A stretch of DNA of 64,000 nt from CAMLFJ01 sp035524955. Its GTDB lineage: Bacteria; Methylomirabilota; Methylomirabilia; Rokubacteriales; CSP1-6. The notes beneath the pieces are model-generated. The model searched no databases and was not told the origin of the DNA. It was given only the letters and a program-made list of their open reading frames with translations. The first letter of the stretch is position 1; every line of letters starts with the position of its first letter. Positions 27,595 through 36,427 of the stretch are shown here, one piece after another. The stretch lies in assembly GCA_035524955.1 (NCBI GenBank), contig DATLFG010000073.1, positions 6,514-70,513 on the forward strand, in the 5' to 3' direction. Made by a program: the position numbers and the translations under genes.

Positions 27595-28374
27595 TTGCGG
27601 CCCCGCTTCCCGTACCGCGGCTGGCTCTTCGACCTCGACGGCACCGTCTACCTGGGCGACCACCTGATCCCCGGCGCCGCCGAATGCCTCGCGACCCTGC
27701 GCGCGGCGGGCCGGCGGATCGCCTTCCTCACCAACAAGCCGCTCCAGACCCGCGTCGAGTACGCGGCCAAGCTCACGCGCCTGGGGGTGCCCGCGGCGCC
27801 CGACGACGTCATCAACTCCTCGCTGGTGCTCGCGCGCCACCTGCGCGACCGCGACCCGGGCGCGCCGGTCTTTGTCATCGGCGAGCCGCCGATGCGGGAG
27901 GAGATGCGCAGCCACGGCTTCGAGGTGCGCGGGGACGAGCGCGTGCGCTGGGTGGTGATCGCCTTCGATCGCACCTTCGACTACGCCAAGCTCAACACCG
28001 CGCTCCAGGCCGTGAAGCAGGGCGCGCGCCTCATCGCCACCAATCCCGATCGCACCTGCCCGGTGGCGGGCGGCGAGATCCCGGACTGCGCGGGCATGAT
28101 CGCGGCGGTGGAGGCGGTGACCGACCGGAAGGTGGAGGCGATCGTCGGGAAGCCATCGCCGATCATCCTGGAAGTCGCGCTGGCCGCGCTGGGGGTGCCC
28201 GCGGGCGAGGCGGTGATGGTGGGCGACCGCATCGAAACCGACATCGTGATGGGACGGCGGCTCGGGCTCGGCACCGTGCTCGTGCTGAGCGGCGTCACGC
28301 GCGCGGACGACCCCCGAATCGCCGCGGTCGCTCCGGACCACGTGGTACGATCCGTCCGGGACCTGGTGGAGTGA
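27595..28374 (+). CDS. HAD-IIA family phosphatase (NagD / PGP-like)
   Basis: Haloacid-dehalogenase superfamily phosphatase, 259 residues. Motif I WLFDLDGTVYLGD with the nucleophilic Asp, motif II FLTNKP, the subclass IIA cap in the middle, motif III VGKPSP, and motif IV MVGDRIETDIVMGRRLG. Members dephosphorylate small metabolites such as glycerol phosphate, 2-phosphoglycolate or nucleotides. Its location between nuoN and glpD, with GTGA overlap to glpD, makes glycerol-phosphate-related substrates attractive. Start is TTG directly after the nuoN stop; an alternative start further in cannot be excluded. Confidence 0.88.
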   Translation: MRPRFPYRGWLFDLDGTVYLGDHLIPGAAECLATLRAAGRRIAFLTNKPLQTRVEYAAKLTRLGVPAAPDDVINSSLVLARHLRDRDPGAPVFVIGEPPMREEMRSHGFEVRGDERVRWVVIAFDRTFDYAKLNTALQAVKQGARLIATNPDRTCPVAGGEIPDCAGMIAAVEAVTDRKVEAIVGKPSPIILEVALAALGVPAGEAVMVGDRIETDIVMGRRLGLGTVLVLSGVTRADDPRIAAVAPDHVVRSVRDLVE

Positions 28375-30014
28375 AAGCGAGCGCGCCCCCGAATCGGCTG
28401 GAAGGGCTCGACGGCGCCGCGCTGGACGCCGTGGTGATCGGCGGCGGCATGGCGGGGGCGGGCGTGGCGCGCGACCTGGCGATGCGCGGCGCCTCGGTCG
28501 CGCTGTTCGAGAAGGGCGATTTCGCCTCCGGCACCTCGTCGAAGTCCTCCAAGCTGATCCACGGCGGGCTCCGCTACCTCGAGCTGGGCGACGTCAGGCT
28601 GGTGCGGGAGTCGCTGCGCGAGAAGCGGACGCTCGAGCGCCTCGCCCCGCACCTCGTGCGCCCGCTGCCCTTCCTGGTGCCGGTGTACCGGGGGGCCGCG
28701 CGCGGGCTCATCAAGGTGCGCCTGGGCATGTGGCTCTACGACTGGCTCACCCCCGGCAAGAAGACCGAGCGCTACCGCGTGCTGCGGCCGGAGGCCGCGC
28801 TCGCGTTGGAGCCGAACGTGCGGGCGGAGGACCTGCGCGGGGCCGGCTACTACTTCGACGACCTGCTGCTGTTCCCCGAGCGCCTCTGCCTCGAGAACGT
28901 GCTCTCGGCGGCGCGCCACGGGGCCCGGACGCTCAACTACTGCCAGGTTGAGGCGTTCATCCCGGGCGCCCGTGGGCTCGACGGCCTGCAGGTGCGCGAC
29001 CTGCTCTCGGGCCAGGTGCAGGCGGTCAAGGCGCGCACCATCGTGAACTGCGCGGGGCCGTGGGTGGACCAGATGCGGGCGCTCGCGGGCGTGGCCGACC
29101 GGAGCCCACGGATCCTCCGCGCCACCAAGGGCATCCACTGCCTCCTGCCGCGCATGACCGACCGCGCGGTGTACCTCTCCACCCACGACGAGCGGATGAT
29201 CTTCGTCATCCCGTGGCACGGCTTCTCGCTGGTCGGCACCACCGACACCGACTTCGACGGCGATCTGGACCGCCTCTGGGCCACCCGCGGGGAGGTGACC
29301 TACCTGCTCGAGGAGGTCGCCAAGGTGCTGCCGGACAAGCGCGTCGCGTTCGAGAACGTGGCCTACACCTACGCGGGCGTGCGGCCGCTCTCCTTCGAGC
29401 CGGGTCGCTCCGCCTCCGCGGTCTCGCGCGAGCACCGCGTCATCCCGGAGGGCCCGGACGGGCGGTTCCTCTCGATCACCGGCACCAAGCTGACCTGCTT
29501 CCGCAGCCTGGCCGAGGACGTGGGCGACCGGGTGATGCGCGCGCTGGGCCGCACGGAGGCCTCGCGCACCGCGCGCGCCATGCTCGACGGCACCGACGAG
29601 GAGGCCGGCCGGATCGAGGTGCGCGCGTGGATGGACGTCTCCGAGGAGATGGCCGCGACGGGACTCTCCCGGGCGACGCTCCGGACGCTCGTGGAGACCT
29701 ACGGCCGGGCCTTCCCCCGCGTGCTCGAGCTGGGCCGCAAGCTGCCCGACGGCTTCGAGCGCCTCTGCCCGAGCAATCCCGAGATCGTGGCCCAGCTCCA
29801 CCACGCGGTGCGCGAGGAGCTGGCGGTGTCGCTGCAGGACGTGCTGCTGCGGCGCACCGGCATCGGCCAGAGCCGCTGCCAGGGCCTGGACTGCGCAGAG
29901 CCGATCGGCGCGCGCATGGCCGAGCTGGCGGGCTGGACACCCCGCCGCCTCGACGCCGAGCTCCTGGCCTACTCCCAGCACGTCGAGCAGAGCCGGCGGT
30001 TCCGGCATCGCTGA
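28371..30014 (+). CDS. glpD: Glycerol-3-phosphate dehydrogenase, FAD-dependent
   Basis: Oxidises sn-glycerol-3-phosphate to dihydroxyacetone phosphate, feeding electrons to quinone; membrane-associated. 547 residues, normal for GlpD. FAD-binding AVVIGGGMAGAGVARDLAMRG at about residue 20, FASGTSSKSSKLIHGGLRYLE substrate region, NCAGPWVDQMRALAG, and HGFSLVGTTDTDFDGDLD. A C-terminal helical domain ends with RTGIGQSRCQGLDC. GTG start overlaps the HAD stop by 4 bp. Works with ugp import and glpK in the same cluster. Confidence 0.95.
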   Translation: MKASAPPNRLEGLDGAALDAVVIGGGMAGAGVARDLAMRGASVALFEKGDFASGTSSKSSKLIHGGLRYLELGDVRLVRESLREKRTLERLAPHLVRPLPFLVPVYRGAARGLIKVRLGMWLYDWLTPGKKTERYRVLRPEAALALEPNVRAEDLRGAGYYFDDLLLFPERLCLENVLSAARHGARTLNYCQVEAFIPGARGLDGLQVRDLLSGQVQAVKARTIVNCAGPWVDQMRALAGVADRSPRILRATKGIHCLLPRMTDRAVYLSTHDERMIFVIPWHGFSLVGTTDTDFDGDLDRLWATRGEVTYLLEEVAKVLPDKRVAFENVAYTYAGVRPLSFEPGRSASAVSREHRVIPEGPDGRFLSITGTKLTCFRSLAEDVGDRVMRALGRTEASRTARAMLDGTDEEAGRIEVRAWMDVSEEMAATGLSRATLRTLVETYGRAFPRVLELGRKLPDGFERLCPSNPEIVAQLHHAVREELAVSLQDVLLRRTGIGQSRCQGLDCAEPIGARMAELAGWTPRRLDAELLAYSQHVEQSRRFRHR

Positions 30015-30376
30015 TGGCGCGTCTCGTCCGCGGCCTCGCGCTGCTCCTGGCTCTCGCCTCGGCGCTCGGCGTGGCCGCGCCGGCGCGCGCGGCCGACGAC
30101 GCGTGGCTGCTCGGCCGCTGGGAGCGGATCCGCTCGCCGGACGGGGACCGGAAGGACTGGCTCGAGTTCGCCCCCGACGGTCGGATGACCTCGATCACGC
30201 CGGACGGCCAGCGCCTGGGCGGCCGGTACGCCGTCGCCGGGCAGGAGGTACACCTCGACTACAAGGCCGGCACCCAGTCCGTCCTGATCACGCTCACCGT
30301 CGGGCCCGACAAGGCGCAGCTCTACGCCCGCTCCGCCCGCACCGGCTACACCGCGGTGTACGAGAAGCGGCAGTAG
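30014..30376 (+). CDS. Small exported protein of unknown function
   Basis: 120 residues. A clear Sec signal peptide (MARLVRG, Leu/Ala-rich core, cleavage near PARAAD at about residue 25) precedes a short beta-rich domain with LLGRWERIRSPDGDRKDW, LEFAPDGRMTSITPDG and GGRYAVAGQEVHLDYKAG. The pattern resembles small lipocalin-like or META-type stress domains found downstream of many genes, but I cannot assign a family. ATG overlaps the glpD stop by one base (TGATG), so it is co-translated with glpD. Confidence 0.8.
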   Translation: MARLVRGLALLLALASALGVAAPARAADDAWLLGRWERIRSPDGDRKDWLEFAPDGRMTSITPDGQRLGGRYAVAGQEVHLDYKAGTQSVLITLTVGPDKAQLYARSARTGYTAVYEKRQ

Positions 30377-30391
30377 CCGGGACAACAGTGC

Positions 30392-30397
30392 TATAGT
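30392..30397 (+). promoter_or_regulatory. Candidate -10 (TATAGT) before ugpB
   Basis: TATAGT lies about 105 nt upstream of the ugpB ATG. No clear -35. The 125-bp gap is the only sizeable one within the glycerol-phosphate cluster, so an internal promoter here is plausible. Confidence 0.3.
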
Positions 30398-30501
30398 TCC
30401 CAGCGCTCGCGGGCCGATATGGAAACGTGATTCGGCCGCAACCCGGTCGAGACGCCGGATCGATACCCTCAGGCACCTGTCCAACAACTACGGAGGTTCG
30501 C

Positions 30502-31833
30502 ATGCCACAGACGAAGTCGTACCGGTGGTCGACCGCGACCGCGCTCCTGCTGGCCTCGCTCCTGCTCCTGGCCCCCGCCCCCGCCTTCGCCAAGACCGAG
30601 ATCCATCTCTGGCACGCCATGACCGGGCAGCTCGGCGAGTCGGTCAACGCGCTCGTCAAGCAGTTCAACGAGAGCCAGTCGGAGTACGAGGTGAAGGCAC
30701 TCCGGAAGGGGAACTATTCGGAGACGCTCACCGCCGCCATCGCGGCCTACCGCCAGCGCCAGGCGCCCCACATCGTGCAGGTGTTCGAGGTGGGCACGCA
30801 GACCATGATGCTCTCCGGCGCGGTCCTGCCCGTCTACCAGCTCATGAAGGAGCAGGAGATGGCGGTCGATTGGAAGGACTTCATCGCGCCGGTGGTCGGC
30901 TACTACTCCAAGGACGGCAACCTCTACTCGATGCCGTTCAACTCCTCGACCCCCATCTTCTACTACAACAAGGACGCCTTCCAGAAGGCGGGGCTCGACC
31001 CGAACAAGCCGCCCCAGACGTGGAAGCAGGTGGGGGAGTACAGCAAGAAGCTCATCGCGTCGGGCACCACCAAGTGCGGCTTCTCCACCGCCTGGCCTTC
31101 GTGGGTCCAGGTCGAGAATATGCACGCGCTCCACGACCAGCCGTTCGCCACTCGCCGTAACGGTTTCGACGGCCTCGACGTGCAGCTCCTGATCAATCGG
31201 GAATTCGGGGTCAAGCACCTGAACCAGCTCGCGGCCTGGCAGAAAGAGGGCATCTTCTCGTACGGCGGGCGGATGGGCACGGCCGATCCCAAGTTCCTGA
31301 GCGGCGACTGCGGCATGTACACGCACTCCTCCGCGCTGATCGGCGGGTTCACCAAGGGCGCCAAGTTCAAGTGGGGGACGGCCCAGCTGCCGCACTACGG
31401 GGCTCCCTACAAGAAGGCCACGTCGATCATCGGCGGGGCCACCCTGTGGGTGATGAAGGGCAAGCCGGCCGCCGAGAACCGGGGGACGGCCCGCTTCCTC
31501 AAGTTCGTCTCGGACACGAACCAGCAGATGTGGTGGCACGTGACCACCGGCTACCTCGCGATCTCCAACTCGGCGGTGAAGAACCTCGAGGCGGCCCAGC
31601 ACTTCAAGAGGAATCCGGACCAGTTCACCGCCTTCGCCCAGCTCACGAAGGGCACCGCCACCCCCAACAGCCAGGGGCTGCGCCTCGGCAACTTCGTGCA
31701 GATCCGCGACGTGATCGAGAGCGAGATGGAGAACATCTTCGCGGGCAAGAAGTCCGCCAAGCAAGGGCTCGACGACGCGGTGGCGAAGTCGAACGAGATC
31801 CTGAAGGAGTTCGCGGCCGCCAACAAGCCATAG
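30502..31833 (+). CDS. ugpB: Glycerol-3-phosphate ABC transporter substrate-binding protein
   Basis: Family 1 (sugar-type) periplasmic binding protein, 443 residues. Signal peptide about residues 1-31 ending AFAKTE. Mature N-terminus EIHLWHAMTGQLGESVNALVKQFNESQ and the later SMPFNSSTPIFYYNKDAFQKAG are strongly UgpB-like; AASIIGGATLWVM-type segment (TSIIGGATLWVMKGKP) follows. ATG selected because CGGAGG lies 8 nt upstream and the signal peptide starts here. Delivers sn-glycerol-3-phosphate or glycerophosphodiesters to UgpA/UgpE. Genes downstream (ugpQ, glpK) support this substrate. Confidence 0.93.
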   Translation: MPQTKSYRWSTATALLLASLLLLAPAPAFAKTEIHLWHAMTGQLGESVNALVKQFNESQSEYEVKALRKGNYSETLTAAIAAYRQRQAPHIVQVFEVGTQTMMLSGAVLPVYQLMKEQEMAVDWKDFIAPVVGYYSKDGNLYSMPFNSSTPIFYYNKDAFQKAGLDPNKPPQTWKQVGEYSKKLIASGTTKCGFSTAWPSWVQVENMHALHDQPFATRRNGFDGLDVQLLINREFGVKHLNQLAAWQKEGIFSYGGRMGTADPKFLSGDCGMYTHSSALIGGFTKGAKFKWGTAQLPHYGAPYKKATSIIGGATLWVMKGKPAAENRGTARFLKFVSDTNQQMWWHVTTGYLAISNSAVKNLEAAQHFKRNPDQFTAFAQLTKGTATPNSQGLRLGNFVQIRDVIESEMENIFAGKKSAKQGLDDAVAKSNEILKEFAAANKP

Positions 31834-31855
31834 GGCCGGGCGGCCCGAAGCGGCG

Positions 31856-32740
31856 ATGCAGCGGACGGTCTTCAAGAGCCGGTGGCTGCCCTACCTGCTG
31901 GTGGCTCCCCAGCTGGCGGTCACCGTGCTCTTCTTCTTCTGGCCCGCGGTCAAGTCGCTGCAGCTGAGCGTCTACCGGGTCTCGCCGTTCGGGGACCGCT
32001 CCACCTTCGTCGGGCTCGAGAACTTCACCAAGCTGCTCGCCGATCCCGACTACTACGCGAGCGTCCTCAACTCGTTTCTCTTCGCGGGCGGTGTCACCGG
32101 CCTCTCGGTGCTGGGGTCGCTGGTGCTGGCGGGCCTCGCCACCCAGAAGATCCGCGGGCTGGCCGTCTACCGTACCCTGCTGCTCTGGCCCTACGGCATC
32201 GCGCCAGCGGTGGCCGGCATCATCTTCCTGTTCATCTTTCACCCCGCCTACGGGATCCTGCCGTACCTGCTGTCCTTCGTGACCGCCTACGAGTTCAACT
32301 GGCTCCTGAAGGGCTGGGTGGCCATGACCCTGGTGATCGTCGCCACCGCGTGGACGCACCTGGGCTACAACATCGCCTTCTACATCGCGGGGCTGCTGGC
32401 CATCCCCGCCTCGGTGATGGAGGCGGCGGACGTGGACGGGGCGGGGCCGCTGCGGCGCTTCACCGCGATCGTGTTCCCGCTCGTGTCGCCCATCACGTTC
32501 TACCTGGTCGTGCTCAACATGGTCTTCGCCTTCTTCGAGTCCTTCGGCGTCATCGACGCGGTGACCAAGGGCGGGCCGGGGCAGGCCACCGAGATCATGG
32601 TGTACAAGCTATACAAGGACGGCTTCATCGGCCTCAACCTGGGCTCCTCCGGCGCGCAGTCCGTGATTCTGATGGCCATCGTGATCGGCCTCACCGTGCT
32701 CCAGTTCCGCTTCGCCGAGAAGAAGGTCACGTACCGGTGA
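31856..32740 (+). CDS. ugpA: Glycerol-3-phosphate ABC transporter permease UgpA
   Basis: MalF-type inner-membrane permease, 294 residues. Begins with YLLVAPQLAVTVLFFFWPAVKSLQLSVY, the UgpA N-terminal helix, and has the EAA loop ASVMEAADVDGAGPLRRFTAIVFPLVSPITF, which contacts the ATPase. About six transmembrane helices. 22 nt after ugpB. The ugpE GTG overlaps its stop by 4 bp. Confidence 0.94.
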   Translation: MQRTVFKSRWLPYLLVAPQLAVTVLFFFWPAVKSLQLSVYRVSPFGDRSTFVGLENFTKLLADPDYYASVLNSFLFAGGVTGLSVLGSLVLAGLATQKIRGLAVYRTLLLWPYGIAPAVAGIIFLFIFHPAYGILPYLLSFVTAYEFNWLLKGWVAMTLVIVATAWTHLGYNIAFYIAGLLAIPASVMEAADVDGAGPLRRFTAIVFPLVSPITFYLVVLNMVFAFFESFGVIDAVTKGGPGQATEIMVYKLYKDGFIGLNLGSSGAQSVILMAIVIGLTVLQFRFAEKKVTYR

Positions 32741-33633
32741 GCGCGGTCGGCACGACGCAGCTCGAGCGGGCCCGGGTGCGGGTCCACGCCGCCGACGCGC
32801 CCCGGCGCCGGCGCGCGCGGGGGGGCGGTCTCCTCGTGCACACCCTGCTGATCGCCTGCATCGCGGTGGTGGTCTTCCCACTCTACTTCGCGTTCATCGT
32901 GTCCACCCAAGACCTCCAGCAGGTGGTCCAGCGGCCGCCGCGGCTGCTGCCCTCCACCCACCTGCTGGACAACTACGCGGAGGCGTGGCGCCGGGCGAGC
33001 ATGGGCCGCATGCTCTTCAACAGCGCGGTGATGGCGGTGACGATCGCGGTGGGCAAGATCGCCATCTCGATGCTCTCCGCGTTCGCCATCGTGTACTTCA
33101 ACTTCCGGGGCCGCACCCTCTGCTTCTGGATGATCTTCATCACGCTGATGCTGCCGGTGCCGGTGCGGCTCATGTCCACCTACGAGGTGATCGGGACCCT
33201 GGGCTGGCTGAACAGCTACGAGGGGCTCACGATCCCCCTGATGGCCTCCGCCACCGCCACCTTCCTGTTCCGCCAGTTCTATCTCACGGTGCCCAACGAG
33301 ATGGTGGAGGCCGCCCAGCTCGACGGGGCGGGGCCGCTGCGCTTCCTGTGGGGCTTCCTGCTGCCGCTGTCCTGGGCCAACATCGCCGCCCTCTTCGTGG
33401 TGCTCTTCATCTTCGGCTGGAACCAGTACTTGTGGCCGCTCATGATCACCAACACCGAGGCGATGCGCACGGTGGTGATCGGGCTCGAACAGCTGATCCC
33501 GCGCAGTGGCACCGAGCTGCCCACCTGGAACCTGATCATGGCAGGCGCCATGATGGCGCTGCTGCCCCCGGTGGCGGTCATCATCTTCATGCAGCGCTGG
33601 TTCGTGAAGGGGCTCGTGGAGAGCGACAAGTGA
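32737..33633 (+). CDS. ugpE: Glycerol-3-phosphate ABC transporter permease UgpE
   Basis: MalG-type permease, 298 residues. After a basic, probably cytoplasmic N-terminal extension of about 30 residues comes the first helix HTLLIACIAVVVFPLYFAFIVS, then FSAFAIVYFNFRG and the EAA loop NEMVEAAQLDGAGPLRFLWGFLLPLSWANIAAL. FGWNQYLWPLMITNTEAMRTVVIGL is characteristic for UgpE. GTG start; overlaps both neighbours by 4 bp. The matching ATPase gene (ugpC) is not in the window. Confidence 0.94.
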   Translation: MSAVGTTQLERARVRVHAADAPRRRRARGGGLLVHTLLIACIAVVVFPLYFAFIVSTQDLQQVVQRPPRLLPSTHLLDNYAEAWRRASMGRMLFNSAVMAVTIAVGKIAISMLSAFAIVYFNFRGRTLCFWMIFITLMLPVPVRLMSTYEVIGTLGWLNSYEGLTIPLMASATATFLFRQFYLTVPNEMVEAAQLDGAGPLRFLWGFLLPLSWANIAALFVVLFIFGWNQYLWPLMITNTEAMRTVVIGLEQLIPRSGTELPTWNLIMAGAMMALLPPVAVIIFMQRWFVKGLVESDK

Positions 33634-34460
33634 AGGGCCCGCTCCTGCTCGCGATCGCGCTGGTGGTGATGGGCGCGGTGCTGGGCGGGGCCACCGCGGC
33701 CGCCCAGGGCATGATCGCCCCGCTCTTCGCCGCGCACCGGGGCGGGGCGCTGCTCTGGCCGGAGAACAGCCCGCTCGCCTTCCGGAACGCGCTGGCCCTG
33801 GGGGCCGACTTCCTGGAGCTGGACGTGCATCTGACGCGCGATGGGGAGGTCGTGGTGATCCACGATCCCACGCTCGACCGCACCACCACCGGCACCGGCG
33901 CGGTGCGCGTCCGCACTCTCGCCGAGCTGGGGACCCTGCGCCTCAAGGACCCGAGCGGGGCCGTCACCGAGGAGCGGATCCCCACGCTCGAGCAGGTGGT
34001 GGAGCTGGCCAGGGCCGGGAAGCGGCAGATCCTGCTCGAGATCAAGACCGACGAGCAGCGACGGCGGTACCCGGGGATCGAGGAGAAGGTCCTCGCGGTG
34101 CTCGACCGTCACCGCTTCGTGCCGTTCACGGTAGTGATGGCCTTCGAGGGTGAGACGTGGCGCCGGGTGCGGCATCTCCGTCCCGATGCGCGCGTGGCCG
34201 CCCTCTACTCGCCGCGCATGCTGCCCGCCGCCGCGGTGGACGCGGAGCTGCAGGCCCTGCGGCAGGCCGGGGTGACGGCGGTCGGCCTCCACCAGGGGTT
34301 GGTCAACGCGGAGGTGGCGAAGCAGGCAAGGCTGGCCGGCCTCACCCTGGCGGTGTGGACGGTGAACGAGCGCGACGCGATCGGCCGCTTCATCGACCAG
34401 GGCGTGGGCGTGGTCATCACCGACCGCCCGGACCTGGCCAAGGAGCTGCTCGGCCGGTGA
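33630..34460 (+). CDS. ugpQ: Glycerophosphodiester phosphodiesterase
   Basis: Hydrolyses glycerophosphodiesters to glycerol-3-phosphate and an alcohol. 276 residues. GDPD hallmarks: AAHRGGALLWPENSPLAFRNAL with catalytic His and Glu, ADFLELDVHLTRDGEVVVIHDPTLDRTTTGTG with metal ligands and second His, EIKTDEQ, and AVWTVNERDAIGRFIDQGVGVVITDRPDL at the end. An N-terminal hydrophobic stretch (LLLAIALVVMGAVLGG) suggests export to the periplasm, unlike the cytoplasmic UgpQ of E. coli. GTG start overlapping ugpE. Confidence 0.93.
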   Translation: MKGPLLLAIALVVMGAVLGGATAAAQGMIAPLFAAHRGGALLWPENSPLAFRNALALGADFLELDVHLTRDGEVVVIHDPTLDRTTTGTGAVRVRTLAELGTLRLKDPSGAVTEERIPTLEQVVELARAGKRQILLEIKTDEQRRRYPGIEEKVLAVLDRHRFVPFTVVMAFEGETWRRVRHLRPDARVAALYSPRMLPAAAVDAELQALRQAGVTAVGLHQGLVNAEVAKQARLAGLTLAVWTVNERDAIGRFIDQGVGVVITDRPDLAKELLGR

Positions 34461-35983
34461 CCGCGCGGCGCTTCGTCCTGGCGCTGGATCAGGGCACGAC
34501 CGGATCCACCGCGCTCGTGATCGATCCGGAGGGGCTCGTGCGGGCCCGCGGTTACGCGGAGCTCCCGCAGCACTACCCGCAGCCGGGCTGGGTGGAGCAC
34601 GATCCCGCGCAGATCTGGTCCACCACCGTGCAGGCCCTCGGCCAGGCGGGGGCCTCGTCCGGCATCACGCCGGCCGAGATCGCGGCCATCGGCATCACCA
34701 ACCAGCGCGAGACCACCATCCTCTGGGAGCGCGCCACCGGGCGCCCGGTGCACAACGCCATCGTGTGGCAGTGCCGGCGGACCGCCGCGCTCTGCGACCG
34801 ACTGAAGGCGGAGGGGGCGGAGCCGGAGATCCGGCGCCGGACCGGGCTGGTGGTGGATCCGTACTTCGCGGGCACCAAGATCCGCTGGCTGCTCGACCAC
34901 GATCCCTCGCTGCGGCCGCGCGCGGAGCGCGGCGAGCTGTGCTTCGGCACGGTGGACGCGTGGCTGCTCTGGCAGCTCACCGGCGGGGCGGTGCACGCGA
35001 CCGATCCGTCCAACGCCTCCCGCACGCTGTGCTTCGACATCCACCGCCTCGCGTGGGACGAGCGGCTGTGCCGGCTGCTGGGCGTGCCGATGGCGCTCCT
35101 GCCCGAGGTGAAGCCGTCGGCGGGCGTCTTCGGCGAGACGGCCGCCGGGCGAGGCGAGTCAGCGTGGCTGCCGCCCGGGATCCCGGTGGCCGGCATCGCG
35201 GGCGACCAGCAGGCCGCGCTCTTCGGCCAGGCCTGCGTCGAGCCCGGGATGGCCAAGAACACCTACGGCACCGGCTGCTTCGCGCTGCTGAACACCGGCG
35301 AGCGGGCCGTCGCCTCCGCCGAGGGGCTGCTGACCACGGTGGCGTGGACGGTGGAGGGAAGCACGGCCTACGCGCTCGAGGGCGCGGTGTTCATCGCGGG
35401 CGCGGCGGTGCAGTGGCTGCGCGACGGGCTCGGCATCATCAAGCACGCCGCAGAGACGCAGGCCCTGGCCGAGTCGGTGCCGGACACCGGCGGCGTCTAC
35501 CTCGTGCCGGCCTTCGTGGGGCTGGGCGCGCCCCACTGGGATCCCTACGCGCGGGGGACGCTGGTCGGCATCACGCGCGGCACCGGCCGCGCGCACCTGG
35601 CCCGCGCGGCGCTCGAGGCCATCGCCTACCAGAGCCGCGACGTGCTCGACACCATGAGGCGCGAGTCCGGCGTGCCGCTGAGGACGCTGCGGGTGGACGG
35701 CGGCGCCTCGGCCAACGATTTTCTCTGCCAGTTCCAGGCCGACGTCCTCGGCGTGGAGGTGCTGCGCCCGTCGGTGACGGAGACCACCGGGCTCGGCGCC
35801 GCCTACCTGGCCGGCGTGGGCGTCGGCCTCTGGAAGAGCCGGGAGCTGGTCACCCGCTGGAAGCTCGAACGGAAGTTCACTCCCACGATGTCCGACGACG
35901 CGCGCGAGGCGGCCTACGCGGGCTGGCGCCGCGCGGTCGAGCGGTCGCGGGCCTGGATCGAACCCGAGAGGAGGAGCTCATGA
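34457..35983 (+). CDS. glpK: Glycerol kinase
   Basis: FGGY kinase that phosphorylates glycerol to sn-glycerol-3-phosphate with ATP. 508 residues, normal length. Phosphate-binding LDQGTTGSTALVID at the N-terminus, GITNQRETTILWERATGRPVHNAIVWQ substrate region, NTYGTGCFALLNTG, GLGAPHWDPYARG and the C-terminal VDGGASANDFLCQFQADVLG ATPase motif are all intact. GTG start overlaps ugpQ by 4 bp. Downstream it runs directly into the remnant of an ABC transporter operon. Confidence 0.95.
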   Translation: MTARRFVLALDQGTTGSTALVIDPEGLVRARGYAELPQHYPQPGWVEHDPAQIWSTTVQALGQAGASSGITPAEIAAIGITNQRETTILWERATGRPVHNAIVWQCRRTAALCDRLKAEGAEPEIRRRTGLVVDPYFAGTKIRWLLDHDPSLRPRAERGELCFGTVDAWLLWQLTGGAVHATDPSNASRTLCFDIHRLAWDERLCRLLGVPMALLPEVKPSAGVFGETAAGRGESAWLPPGIPVAGIAGDQQAALFGQACVEPGMAKNTYGTGCFALLNTGERAVASAEGLLTTVAWTVEGSTAYALEGAVFIAGAAVQWLRDGLGIIKHAAETQALAESVPDTGGVYLVPAFVGLGAPHWDPYARGTLVGITRGTGRAHLARAALEAIAYQSRDVLDTMRRESGVPLRTLRVDGGASANDFLCQFQADVLGVEVLRPSVTETTGLGAAYLAGVGVGLWKSRELVTRWKLERKFTPTMSDDAREAAYAGWRRAVERSRAWIEPERRSS

Positions 35984-36069
35984 TGCTGCGATCGATCGTC
36001 ACGATGGCCGTCACCGCGCTGCTGGCGGTGGGGGCGCTCCACGTCCCGGCGCCCTCTTCTCGTTCATGA
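35980..36069 (+). pseudogene. Signal-peptide remnant of a lost exported protein
   Basis: Reads MMLRSIVTMAVTALLAVGAL and then HVPAP before a short tail and stop: a complete Sec signal peptide with no mature protein. The ATG overlaps the glpK stop (ATGA) and has a good GAGGAGG ribosome-binding site, so the original gene was in the glpK operon. The frame breaks where an ABC permease C-terminus begins in another frame, which marks a deletion junction near 36045. Confidence 0.6.
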
Positions 36070-36275
36070 CCTCGCTGCAGGAGGCCTCCGCGGTGCTGTT
36101 CCTGGCCTTGGGCGGCTGGGAGTCGATCACCAACGGCATCTTCGCCTTCTACATCGCGGGCAGCGCCAACGAGGCCGCCGCGCTCGGCGTGATCCTGATC
36201 GTGGTCGCCGCCGTCAGCGTCGCCATCATCAACCGCGTGGCCGGCGCCCGCATGGGCGGCGTCTTCGGCCAGTTC
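36045..36275 (+). pseudogene. C-terminal remnant of an ABC transporter permease
   Basis: From GALFSFMTSLQEASAVLFLALGG through AFYIAGSANEAAALGVILIVV to NRVAGARMGGVFG the sequence looks like the last ~75 residues of a binding-protein-dependent permease of the iron(III)/polyamine type. No upstream permease sequence exists; the junction with the signal-peptide remnant indicates an internal deletion. The frame continues into the adjacent inverted-repeat element, adding residues such as SGLTFRHS and ending MSECKT. Confidence 0.6.
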
Positions 36276-36356
36276 GGGTCAGGTCTTACATTCCGACATT
36301 CGCACCTCCCAAACTCTCCGAGCGCGGGAGAAATGTCGGAATGTAAAACCTGACCC
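36276..36356. repeat. Inverted-repeat (REP/MITE-like) element, copy 2
   Basis: 25-bp arms (36276-36300 and 36332-36356) with one mismatch around a 31-nt centre. Arm sequence is the same as in copy 1 (20504-20589) apart from single positions, whereas the centres are unrelated. It directly follows the ABC permease remnant, so the element or its mobilisation may have caused or followed the deletion. Confidence 0.85.
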
Positions 36357-36410
36357 CGCCCTGCTTGTTCTCTGTCGACATGGGAGATCGTCATGTTTAG
36401 GCAACGTAAT

Positions 36411-36420
36411 CAACATGTTG
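36411..36420. promoter_or_regulatory. CAACATGTTG palindrome upstream of the atp promoter
   Basis: Perfect 10-bp dyad, 7 bp before the -35 box, nested in wider symmetry (GCAAC...GTTGC and CATGTT...AACATG) within a locally less GC-rich stretch. Possible activator or repressor site for atpZIBE. Confidence 0.3.
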
Positions 36421-36427
36421 CGAGCGC

